The translations under genes and the position numbers were made by a program. A DNA stretch of 42,423 nt, taken from positions 1-42,423 of the forward strand of contig JAITHT010000051.1 of the NCBI GenBank assembly GCA_031279825.1, in the 5' to 3' direction. The notes under the pieces were generated by a model. The model saw only the letters and a program-made list of their open reading frames with translations, searched no databases and had not been told where the DNA came from. Shown here piece by piece: positions 16,006 to 22,624 of this stretch. Source of the DNA: Desulfovibrio sp. (lineage in GTDB: Bacteria; Desulfobacterota; Desulfovibrionia; Desulfovibrionales; Desulfovibrionaceae). Numbering within the stretch: the stretch's first letter is position 1; each line of letters begins with the position of its first letter.

Positions 16006-16281
16006 TTATGAATTGATATATTCCTTGAGTTCCTTGCCTGCGCGGAAAAAAGGCAATTTTTTCGGGGCTACATTCACAACGGTGCCGGTCTTGGGATTGC
16101 GGCCGGAGTAGCCTTGATAGTCCTTAATTTTAAAGCTGCCGAGGCCGCGGATTTCAACTCGTTGTTCCTTCAAGAGCGCCTGGCGGATACTGTCGAAGAA
16201 TGTGTTGACGATAAGAGTGGATTCATCGGCGGAAATAGCGTTTTCTTCCGCCAAGGCTTGAATAAGTTCACTTTTATTCAT
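16006..16281 (-). CDS. HU/IHF-family DNA-binding protein
   Basis: 91 residues; a small dimeric nucleoid protein that bends DNA. Seen: the helical N-terminus MNKSELIQALAEENAI, the VEIRGLGSFKIK strand block and the arm signature GRNPKTG, followed by VNVAPKKLPFFRAGKELKE. The GRNPKTG and PFFRAGKEL motifs are shared by HU and IHF; the subtype cannot be settled by eye. A GGAGC ribosome site precedes the ATG. The head of repeat copy D lies about 17 bases upstream and supplies a second SD-ATG pair, opening an eight-codon ORF (MNMEHIYE) whose stop overlaps the HU start. The selenoprotein gene follows by 13 bases. Confidence 0.93.
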   Translation of the reverse strand: MNKSELIQALAEENAISADESTLIVNTFFDSIRQALLKEQRVEIRGLGSFKIKDYQGYSGRNPKTGTVVNVAPKKLPFFRAGKELKEYINS

Positions 16282-16297
16282 AAATGTGCTCCATGTT

Positions 16298-16464
16298 CAT
16301 CAGAACTTCCTTTGTGGTCTGGGACTCCTGCCGAAAGGCCATATAGCCCCGACCCCGCCCAGAAGGGCGGGGTTTCTTTCCGGGGCGGAAGCTTGGGAGG
16401 GGTTGGGACCCCACCCAAGCGCGAGACGCGAAGCCCTGAAGGGCTTCGCTACCTCATTTGGATG
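16298..16464 (+). repeat. Family 1 structured repeat, copy D (full length)
   Basis: A full copy of about 167 bp. Order: head with TTCCTTTGTGGTCTG; GCC-GAAA-GGC hairpin; outer GCCCCG/CGGGGC stem enclosing CCCCGCCC-AGAA-GGGCGGGG with TTTCTTT; 12-bp stem with one mismatch (CCCCACCC); 9-bp stem with TGAA loop; tail CTACCTCATTTGGATG. It differs from copy E mainly in loops. Its head points into the 5' leader of the HU gene. Confidence 0.93.
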
Positions 16465-16470
16465 TACGCT

Positions 16471-16499
16471 CATCAACATTTCCTTTATTGTCTGAAAAC
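16471..16499 (+). repeat. Family 1 head, isolated
   Basis: CATCAACATTTCCTTTATTG and the following TCTGAAAAC match the head of family 1 with a few substitutions. It begins six bases after the end of copy D, as if a second copy had once followed in tandem. On the minus strand it reads AAAGGAAATGTTGATG, again a ribosome-site/ATG layout. Confidence 0.6.
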
Positions 16500-16509
16500 T
16501 TCACGCATG

Positions 16510-16534
16510 GAGCATTTTCAAAGTGAAAAGGCTC
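16510..16534. repeat. Family 2 first hairpin (copy c), at the 3' end of cysT
   Basis: GAGCATTTTCA-AAG-TGAAAAGGCTC, differing by one base from the hairpin of copy b at 40628. It touches the cysT stop codon. Only the first hairpin of the family is present. Position and stem suggest 3'-end protection or termination. Confidence 0.65.
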
Positions 16535-17370
16535 TATACGTTCCCGGCGAAGCCGGAGGCTCTGGCCTGGATGCGGTTGATGACCAACATGACCGCGAAG
16601 GAGGTCACGAGCATGACCAGAGCGACGGCCGTCGCCTCGCCGTAGGCAAAGGACTCGAGCTTGCCCATGATCAGCAGAGGGGCTATTTCCGTCACGTACG
16701 GCATGTTGCCGGCAATGAACACCACGCTGCCGTATTCGCCGAGCCCTCTCGCAAAGGACAGGCCAAAGCCGGTCAGGACGGCGGGCATAAGCTCGGGCAG
16801 CACGATGCGACGAAAAATCCGCCGGCCCGAGGCCCCCAGCACGCGCCCCGCCTCTTCGTACTGGGGGTCAAGCTGCTCAAGGGCCGGCTGGGTCGTGCGC
16901 ACCGCAAAGGGCAGGGTGATGAAGGTCAGGGCGATAACGATGCCCGCCGGAGCATAGGCTATGTGTATGCCGTACGGAGCGAACAAAGACCCTATCCAGC
17001 CCTTGCCGGAGTAAAGGGTTGTCAGGGCTATGCCGGCCACGGCCGTGGGCAGGGCGAAGGGCAGTTCAATGAGCCCTTCCATCAGGCGGCGGCCGGGAAA
17101 AGGACAACGCACCAGCACCCAGGCCAGAATAAGCCCGAAAACGCTGTTGATCAAAGCGGCGGCAAAGGCGCAGCCAAAGCTCACCCTGAATCCGGCCAGT
17201 ATGCGGCTGTCCGTCACCGTCCGCCAGAATCCGTCCCAGCCGATGCGCGACGCCTCCAGCGCAAGGGCGGCCATGGGAATAAGCACCATCAGGCTGATAA
17301 AGCTCACGGTCATGCCCATGGTCATCCCGAAACCGGGCAGCACGCGTCCCGCTGCAAGCCTCTTTTGCAT
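16534..17370 (-). CDS. cysT: Sulfate/thiosulfate ABC transporter permease
   Basis: 278 residues with about six membrane segments. It forms one half of the inner-membrane channel that imports sulfate or thiosulfate delivered by the periplasmic Sbp protein. Family marks: LPFALPTAVAGIALTTLY, FAVRTTQPALEQLDPQYEEA (the cytoplasmic EAA loop contacting the ATPase) and FARGLGEYGSVVFIAGN. It begins 63 bases after sbp. Its ribosome site and ATG (AAAGGAACTGACGGATG) coincide with a stretch matching the head of family 1. The usual partners cysW and cysA do not follow: after the stop come repeats and an HU gene, so this is an incomplete operon. Confidence 0.93.
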   Translation of the reverse strand: MQKRLAAGRVLPGFGMTMGMTVSFISLMVLIPMAALALEASRIGWDGFWRTVTDSRILAGFRVSFGCAFAAALINSVFGLILAWVLVRCPFPGRRLMEGLIELPFALPTAVAGIALTTLYSGKGWIGSLFAPYGIHIAYAPAGIVIALTFITLPFAVRTTQPALEQLDPQYEEAGRVLGASGRRIFRRIVLPELMPAVLTGFGLSFARGLGEYGSVVFIAGNMPYVTEIAPLLIMGKLESFAYGEATAVALVMLVTSFAVMLVINRIQARASGFAGNV

Positions 17371-17372
17371 CC

Positions 17373-17395
17373 GTCAGTTCCTTTGTGGTTTGAGG
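17373..17395 (+). repeat. Family 1 head, isolated, overlapping the cysT leader
   Basis: GTCAGTTCCTTTGTGGTTTG matches the head of family 1 (TTCCTTTGTGGTCTG). In the cysT direction it provides AAAGGAA six to eight bases before the cysT ATG. No hairpins accompany it. Confidence 0.5.
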
Positions 17396-17433
17396 GCGGA
17401 CCGGGGCATCGTCACTTTGGGGATGTCCCGGAT

Positions 17434-18444
17434 TTATCTGGCGTACAGCGAGTCAAAGATGCCGCCATCGGAGAAGTGGAGCTTTTGCACCGTTTCCCAG
17501 CCGCCGAACAGGGGGTCGTCTATACTGATAAGGGTGATATCCAGCTTGAATGTCGAGGCGAATTCCTTACGTATCTCCGGATTACCCGGCCTGTAATGAT
17601 TTTTGCCGGCCAGGCGCTGCGCCTCGTCGGAATACAGATGCTTCAGATATTCCTCGGCCACGGCGCGCGTGCCGCGCTTGTCCACCACCTCGTCCACCAC
17701 GGTCACCGGAGGTTCGGCCAGTACGCTCAGCGACGGCGCCACGATCTCGAACTCGTCCTTGCGTTCGGCTATGGCCAGGTAGGCCTCGTTCTCCCAGGCG
17801 AGCAGCACATCGCCCTGCCCGTTACGTACAAAGGTATTGGTGGAGCCGCGCGCTCCGGAATCCAACACCAGCACGTTGCGGAAGAGTTTGCCCATAAAAT
17901 CCCGCACGGCCTTTACATCGCCCTTGAACGCCTTGTCGCCCCACGCCCAGGCCGCCAGGTAATTCCAGCGCGCCCCGCCCGATGTTTTGGGGTTGGGGGT
18001 GATGATGCCGACGCCCTCCTTGGCCAGATCCCCCCAATCCTTGAGTCCCTTGGGGTTGCCCTTGCGCACGAGAAAGACGATGGTCGAGGTGTATGGGGAA
18101 CTGTTCCAGGGAAGCCTGGCCTGCCAGCCGGCCTTGATCAGCCCGGCCCGTTCGATTGCCGAAATATCCCAGGCCAGGGCCAGGGTGACCACATCCGCCC
18201 GGTTGCCTTCGATAACCGCCCTGGCCTGCGCGCCGGAGCCGGCGTGCGACTGCACGATGCTTACCTCCTCTCCTGTCTTGGCCTTCCAGTGTTGTTTGAA
18301 CAGGGGGTTGTACCGCTCGTAGAATTCCCGCGTCGGATCGTAGGAGATATTGGAAATTTCGACGGCGGCGGCGCGATGGACACCCGGCCCGGCGAGGGGC
18401 AGGAACAGGAACAGGGTGAGGGCGAGAATGGCTTTTGTTTTCAT
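17434..18444 (-). CDS. sbp: Periplasmic sulfate-binding protein
   Basis: 336 residues, with signal peptide at about 1-27 (ILALTLFLFLPLAG, cleavage after AAA). The mature protein opens with ISNISYDPTREFYERYNPLF and has SHAGSGAQARAV and ADVVTLALAWDI, the anion-binding blocks of the Sbp/CysP family, then PNPKTSGGARWNYLAAWAW. It binds sulfate (or thiosulfate) in the periplasm and delivers it to CysT/CysW. The start was set at ATG 18444 because AAAGGAGT stands eight bases before it. Whether it prefers sulfate or thiosulfate cannot be told. Dissimilatory sulfate reducers often use other importers, so this pair may have been acquired. Confidence 0.94.
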   Translation of the reverse strand: MKTKAILALTLFLFLPLAGPGVHRAAAVEISNISYDPTREFYERYNPLFKQHWKAKTGEEVSIVQSHAGSGAQARAVIEGNRADVVTLALAWDISAIERAGLIKAGWQARLPWNSSPYTSTIVFLVRKGNPKGLKDWGDLAKEGVGIITPNPKTSGGARWNYLAAWAWGDKAFKGDVKAVRDFMGKLFRNVLVLDSGARGSTNTFVRNGQGDVLLAWENEAYLAIAERKDEFEIVAPSLSVLAEPPVTVVDEVVDKRGTRAVAEEYLKHLYSDEAQRLAGKNHYRPGNPEIRKEFASTFKLDITLISIDDPLFGGWETVQKLHFSDGGIFDSLYAR

Positions 18445-18578
18445 GGTGCGACTCCTTTCGCTTGTGCGCGCCGGCAAGCGCGCTCGTTAGATCAGCAAAA
18501 CGGCCTGACAGGCGTAGGCGCGTCCGTCGCCGTGCGCCTGTGGGACAGAACTTAAATATCATCAAATTGGTCGAAATA

Positions 18579-18608
18579 ATAATATTTAAAATGCCAAGCA
18601 AAAGTCAA
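18579..18608 (-). promoter_or_regulatory. Promoter of sbp-cysT
   Basis: On the minus strand TTGACT (18608-18603) is 18 bases before TATTAT (18584-18579), in an A+T-rich stretch. The leader to the sbp ATG would be about 130 bases. No known operator was recognised. Confidence 0.6.
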
Positions 18609-18686
18609 GCTTTTTCTTGAAAAATTTCCGTGGATTTTCTGAGGGAACGCGAGGGGAATATCCGTACAATCCGCTTTCGGCACAGG

Positions 18687-18711
18687 CTAGTTATTTTTGC
18701 AAGTAAACACT
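18687..18711. promoter_or_regulatory. Motif shared with the arsR upstream region
   Basis: TTTTGCAAGTAAACACT (17 bases, ending at 18711) is identical to one arm plus centre of the 26-bp palindrome at 30122-30147. TAACTAG-like bases also flank both. Here only one arm is present. It lies between the divergent sbp and HU promoters. Possible operator for a shared regulator; function unknown. Confidence 0.4.
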
Positions 18712-18750
18712 GATGACATGACACCAGGGATAAATACTTGCCTTATGCCG

Positions 18751-18779
18751 TTGACAGAGAGTAGAATACCGGCTAGCCT
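18751..18779 (+). promoter_or_regulatory. Promoter of the second HU gene
   Basis: A perfect TTGACA (18751-18756), 17-base spacer and TAGCCT (18774-18779). The leader to the ATG at 18821 would be about 35 bases. Confidence 0.6.
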
Positions 18780-18820
18780 ACAACGGCTTCAAACGCCGCA
18801 ACGTTACTAATGGAGGAGTC

Positions 18821-19093
18821 ATGACCAAGACAGAACTCGTTAAAGCTCTTAAGGAAAAAGCCGGACTTGCCACTCTGGTTCAGGCGGAAGCCGCTTATGA
18901 CAGCCTGTTTGCCATTATCGGCGCGGCTTTGAAAAAAGGCGACGGTATCGCCGTTTCCGGCTTCGGCAGCTTCAAGGTGGTGGATCGTAAAGAACGTAAA
19001 GGCCGTAATCCCCGTACGGGTAAGGAAATACGGATTCCTGCGTGTAAAACTGTAAAGTTCACTCTAGGCAAAGCGCTCAAAGACAGTATTTGA
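18821..19093 (+). CDS. HU-family DNA-binding protein (second copy)
   Basis: 90 residues. Seen: MTKTELVKALKEKAGL, ISGFGSF-like VSGFGSFKVVDRKERK, GRNPRTGKEIRIPACKTVKF and the C-terminal GKALKDSI. This is the HU pattern, more typical than the copy at 16006-16281; the two are clearly different proteins. A strong GGAGG lies seven bases before the ATG, a promoter lies at 18751-18779 and a terminator follows, so it is a single-gene unit. Confidence 0.95.
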   Translation: MTKTELVKALKEKAGLATLVQAEAAYDSLFAIIGAALKKGDGIAVSGFGSFKVVDRKERKGRNPRTGKEIRIPACKTVKFTLGKALKDSI

Positions 19094-19120
19094 TAGAGGT
19101 TATTCCGTGTGCTTGTTACG

Positions 19121-19159
19121 GACCTCGGCGCGCGCAGCTCCGGGGTCTTGCGTTTTTTA
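19121..19159 (+). terminator. Terminator of the second HU gene
   Basis: GACCTCGG and CCGGGGTC pair (one G-T wobble) around an 11-base loop, followed by TTGCGTTTTTT. It lies between two convergent genes and touches the stop codon of the hybrid kinase on the other strand. Confidence 0.65.
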
Positions 19160-21280
19160 TTCCCTGCCGGGTAAATATTGACGGAGTTTTTCCAGTATAA
19201 TATTAAAATCAACGGGTTTGCCGATATGATCCTGCATTCCGACGTCAAGGCAGCGTTGCACGTCCTCACGGAAGACATTGGCCGTCATGGCGACAATGGG
19301 GATTGTTTTGGCGTTGGGGGCGGCTAAGGCGCGGATATGGCGCGTGGCCGTATACCCGTCCATGACCGGCATCTGGATATCCATGAAAATCATATCGTAG
19401 CTTTCCGGCGCGGCGCTGAACAGATTGACCGCTTCTATGCCGTTGCCCGCGCAGTCGATGGCCAGACGGGTCGGTTCAAGGCAGGCGAGCACGATTTCCT
19501 GGTTGACCTCCACGTCTTCCGCCAGAATAATCCGATAGCCGGAAAAATCATCTTGTGGGGAGGATTGCGCGCTGTCTTCCTTCACCTTTTTTTTGCCGAG
19601 GCATTTTTCAAGGCAGGCAAGAACGTTGGAAGGAAAAAGAGGCCTGGGTAAAAAGTGCTTTACGCCAAGGGCGTTCAAGCTGTCCGCGATCAGGTTCCAC
19701 TCCCGCATGGTCGCTATGATGACGGGCGCGCCCAAATCGCTCTGTTCCTGAATGCGGCGGACAAGATTCACGCCGTCCGCGGCGATGGTCCTCCAGTCAA
19801 GAAAGCACAGGGCATAGGGCGCCTTTTGCGATATGCGCTCCAGAATCCGGTCGCTGTCCGTTATCTCATCCTGTTTAAGATCGTATTTGCGAAGAATATC
19901 CCGGAAATACTCGATCAAGGTCAGCGAGCCGCTCACGGTGCATATTCGCACGCTGCCGGGATCAGGGACCGGAAACGGGAGTTCCGGTTTTTTTTCTTCT
20001 TTCGCGCAGCGTTCCAGACATACGGTACAGGTAAAGGTAGTTCCTTTATCTATTTCGGACCGCGCGCTGATGCTGCCGTACATCATTTCCACAAGGCGTT
20101 TGGAGATGGCCAGTCCCAGTCCGGTGCCTCCGAATTTGCGGGAGGTGCTGTTGTCGGCCTGCTGAAAGGGCGAGAACAGGCGGGTTTGCTGCTGCTCCGT
20201 CATGCCGATGCCGGAGTCGATCACCTCTATCCGGATAGTGCAGACGCCGTTCCTTTCCCGCTCCAGATGCGTCTGAAGACGCACAGAGCCGGACTCCGGA
20301 GTGAATTTGACGGCGTTCGACAAAAGGTTCGCTATAATCTGCGCCAGGCGCTGATCGTCCCCATTGAGCGCGTCGGGAATGTTCTGATCAAGGAAGATTC
20401 TGAAATCAATACACTTTTCTTCCACTTGAAAAGTAATGACATTGACGACCTTTTTGAGCATCTTCTCAAAGCTGAACGGGGCGATGGACAATTCGAGCTT
20501 ATTGGCCTCTATTTTCGACATATCCAGAATGTCGTTGATAATATTGAGCAGATGCTTTGAGGCGGCTTCGATTTTTCGCAGATAGTAATGTTTTTGTTCC
20601 AGACCTGCCGAGGATTTCGCCAGAGAGGTCATCCCGATAACGGCGTTGAGCGGCGTACGTATTTCATGGCTCATATTGGAAAGGAAGTCGCTTTTGGCCC
20701 GGCTGGCGCGTTCGGCTTCTTCCCGCGCGAATTCCGCGCTTTTCTGGGCGTCGCGTATTTCTGTTATGTCATGGAGCAGCAGGAGGGCGCTGTTCGTCAA
20801 GCCGTTTTCCTCACGCATGGGCGTCAGACAGGCCGTGTATTCGCGAGGTATATTATCGCGCCACGTGATGGTTTCCTCAAAGGTGAAAGAGAGATTTTCC
20901 TCCAGGGTGCCCCTGAGTTGTTCAATCATGGAGGATGCCCAGCTTGCGTGGTCATGCGCGCTGCACACTTCGGAAAACAGCTTTCCGTTAATGGTATTGA
21001 AGTACTCAATGCGCATAGCCTTCAAAAATGTGTTGGAGCAGTAAGCGAAACGTCCATCTTTGTCGAGCATGACGATAATGTCGGGGCTGTTGTCCAGAAG
21101 GAGCTGCAAATATTGCCGCTGTTTTTTCCATTCCATTTCCTGCATGTGCTGGACATTGCTCAGAGAAGACGCCACGGCTTTGTTGCGATCCAGCGTAGCT
21201 TGCAGGCGCGCCACCTGGCGGGCAAGTTTCGTATTTTCTTTTTGCAGCGATGCGATTTGTTGCTCGTAGAGCTCGTCCAT
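19157..21280 (-). CDS. Hybrid sensor histidine kinase with PAS, pseudo-receiver and receiver domains
   Basis: 707 residues with no membrane segment, so a cytosolic sensor. Order: N-terminal coiled coil (1-60), PAS domain (about 60-180), HisKA with phospho-acceptor H205 in NMSHEIRTPLNAVIGM, HATPase with NLLSNAVKFT, DSGIGM and GGTGLGLAISKRL, then two receiver-like domains. The first (about 455-565) lacks the N-terminal acidic pair and has R in place of the conserved lysine (FLPRPL), so it is probably a non-phosphorylated pseudo-receiver. The second (582-700) is canonical: AEDVEVNQ, phospho-acceptor D634 in FMDIQMPVMDG, MTAN and K688 in GKPVD. A FIST-domain protein is encoded 92 bases upstream on the same strand and is the likely sensory partner. 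There is no DNA-binding output domain, so signal output is unknown. Confidence 0.93.
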   Translation of the reverse strand: MDELYEQQIASLQKENTKLARQVARLQATLDRNKAVASSLSNVQHMQEMEWKKQRQYLQLLLDNSPDIIVMLDKDGRFAYCSNTFLKAMRIEYFNTINGKLFSEVCSAHDHASWASSMIEQLRGTLEENLSFTFEETITWRDNIPREYTACLTPMREENGLTNSALLLLHDITEIRDAQKSAEFAREEAERASRAKSDFLSNMSHEIRTPLNAVIGMTSLAKSSAGLEQKHYYLRKIEAASKHLLNIINDILDMSKIEANKLELSIAPFSFEKMLKKVVNVITFQVEEKCIDFRIFLDQNIPDALNGDDQRLAQIIANLLSNAVKFTPESGSVRLQTHLERERNGVCTIRIEVIDSGIGMTEQQQTRLFSPFQQADNSTSRKFGGTGLGLAISKRLVEMMYGSISARSEIDKGTTFTCTVCLERCAKEEKKPELPFPVPDPGSVRICTVSGSLTLIEYFRDILRKYDLKQDEITDSDRILERISQKAPYALCFLDWRTIAADGVNLVRRIQEQSDLGAPVIIATMREWNLIADSLNALGVKHFLPRPLFPSNVLACLEKCLGKKKVKEDSAQSSPQDDFSGYRIILAEDVEVNQEIVLACLEPTRLAIDCAGNGIEAVNLFSAAPESYDMIFMDIQMPVMDGYTATRHIRALAAPNAKTIPIVAMTANVFREDVQRCLDVGMQDHIGKPVDFNIILEKLRQYLPGRE

Positions 21281-21372
21281 AGGTTGTTTCCGTGAGCGTC
21301 GCGCGAAGATGCGGCATGCAGCGTCGATGCCCGGCCTTTCTTCGGAATTCGCGCCTTGGGCGGTTTGAAGTG

Positions 21373-22539
21373 TTACAGCACGGCAAGCGTAAACGTATAG
21401 TTGTGGAAGCGGTTGACAACAACTCCGGACGCGTTGTAGGCGGGGCAGATTTCCCCGCCGCTGTAGAGCAGCATGAAAGGGAACCTGCCGTTGATAAGCT
21501 CCACGCTCTTTTGCAGTTCATCTTCCGATCGCGGGCTGAGCATAAGGCTGCGGGTCATGCAGGAAACCGCCAGAATAGCGCTGGCGCCGTTTGTTTCCGC
21601 ATCGTTCAGGGCCTGCCGCAGAACGGATTCCGCCGTTTCCAGAATGCTGGCGTAATCAATTTCCGTAAAGGTGATGGAGGCTCCCTCCGGTATTTCGCCG
21701 CCGCTCAGCGCGCCTTCCCGCGACAGGGAATAGAGGCCGATCGCCACAGGCGGGGTGCCGTCGTTGTAATCCACTATGAAGGGCAGTATGCTGAGGGCGG
21801 TAAGCATATCCGGCTGTACGCCGATGGAGGCAAGATAGTCGATAAAGGGCACGCCGTTGACCTGTCTGATGAATTGTCCGTCGGACGCCGTGACGGTGGC
21901 CTTTTGCTGCTGTATGTTTCTGGGAGCAAAGGAGGCGGCGTAAAAGCGGGGGGAGATCGATGATCCGTACAGAAGAAGCAAGGCCATTTTGTTGGAGTGC
22001 GCGTCCGCGTTAAGGAAGGTGCGGCTCTGCGCGTAGTTCATCGAAGCGTCATTGGACAGGGTGCCGAAAACAGGCAGGCCGCCGCAGGCGGCATCCAACT
22101 GCTTGAGTATTTGCGCGCCTCCGACGTCAAGCATTATGGGGGGCAGAGCGATAACAAGCCCCGGATCGCCGGGAAGGGCCCTTCTTGCATCGTTCCACGC
22201 CTCCCGGACGGGGCCGGCGATGTCGTTCGGAGAAATTCCAGAGGAGAGGGAGACGGCGAATCGTACGGTGTCGCTGGTTAATACGGTGATGCTGAGTTGT
22301 TCCATGCCGTAAGCTTTGTCGGTCGCGCTGCCCAGCGCCGTGCAACCTATGATGTCGAAAGGCAGCGCGTCGGCCAGGGCCTCCAGTATGCCGGTTTCGA
22401 TATATTCGTAGTAGCAGGCGACAATGCCCGCGGAATGCGCGAGCAGCCGGTTCTCCATATCCAACTGTTCCAGAATGTCGCTCACGGCCGCTACGGGGTC
22501 GTCAACCTCATGGGTGAAGGCGGTCAGGAACTGCAACAT
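21373..22539 (-). CDS. FIST domain protein
   Basis: 388 residues with the two-part FIST architecture: FIST-N (about 30-210: DIIGCTALGSATDKAYGMEQ, then LPVFGTLSNDASMNYAQSRT) and FIST-C (about 225-370: FIRQVNGVPFIDYLASIGV, LYSLSREGALSGGEIPEG, AILAVSCMTRSL, FMLLYSGGEICP). FIST proteins are thought to be small-ligand sensors that feed kinases or cyclic-di-GMP enzymes. The hybrid kinase lies directly downstream. AAGGATGG precedes the ATG at about ten bases. The ligand is not known. Confidence 0.9.
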   Translation of the reverse strand: MLQFLTAFTHEVDDPVAAVSDILEQLDMENRLLAHSAGIVACYYEYIETGILEALADALPFDIIGCTALGSATDKAYGMEQLSITVLTSDTVRFAVSLSSGISPNDIAGPVREAWNDARRALPGDPGLVIALPPIMLDVGGAQILKQLDAACGGLPVFGTLSNDASMNYAQSRTFLNADAHSNKMALLLLYGSSISPRFYAASFAPRNIQQQKATVTASDGQFIRQVNGVPFIDYLASIGVQPDMLTALSILPFIVDYNDGTPPVAIGLYSLSREGALSGGEIPEGASITFTEIDYASILETAESVLRQALNDAETNGASAILAVSCMTRSLMLSPRSEDELQKSVELINGRFPFMLLYSGGEICPAYNASGVVVNRFHNYTFTLAVL

Positions 22540-22624
22540 CGTATCACCATCCTTGCTTCGGACTCGCTATGTCCCGTTATAAGCCGGAATAACCGCCGCT
22601 TGTGTCGCGCGCGGGTGCAACATA

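Noticed and set aside
16114-18555. 813-residue plus-strand ORF
   Set aside because: It is antisense to HU, cysT and sbp and runs through two repeat families. The translation is low-complexity and rich in His, Gly, Gln and Arg, as expected for the shadow of G+C-rich genes.
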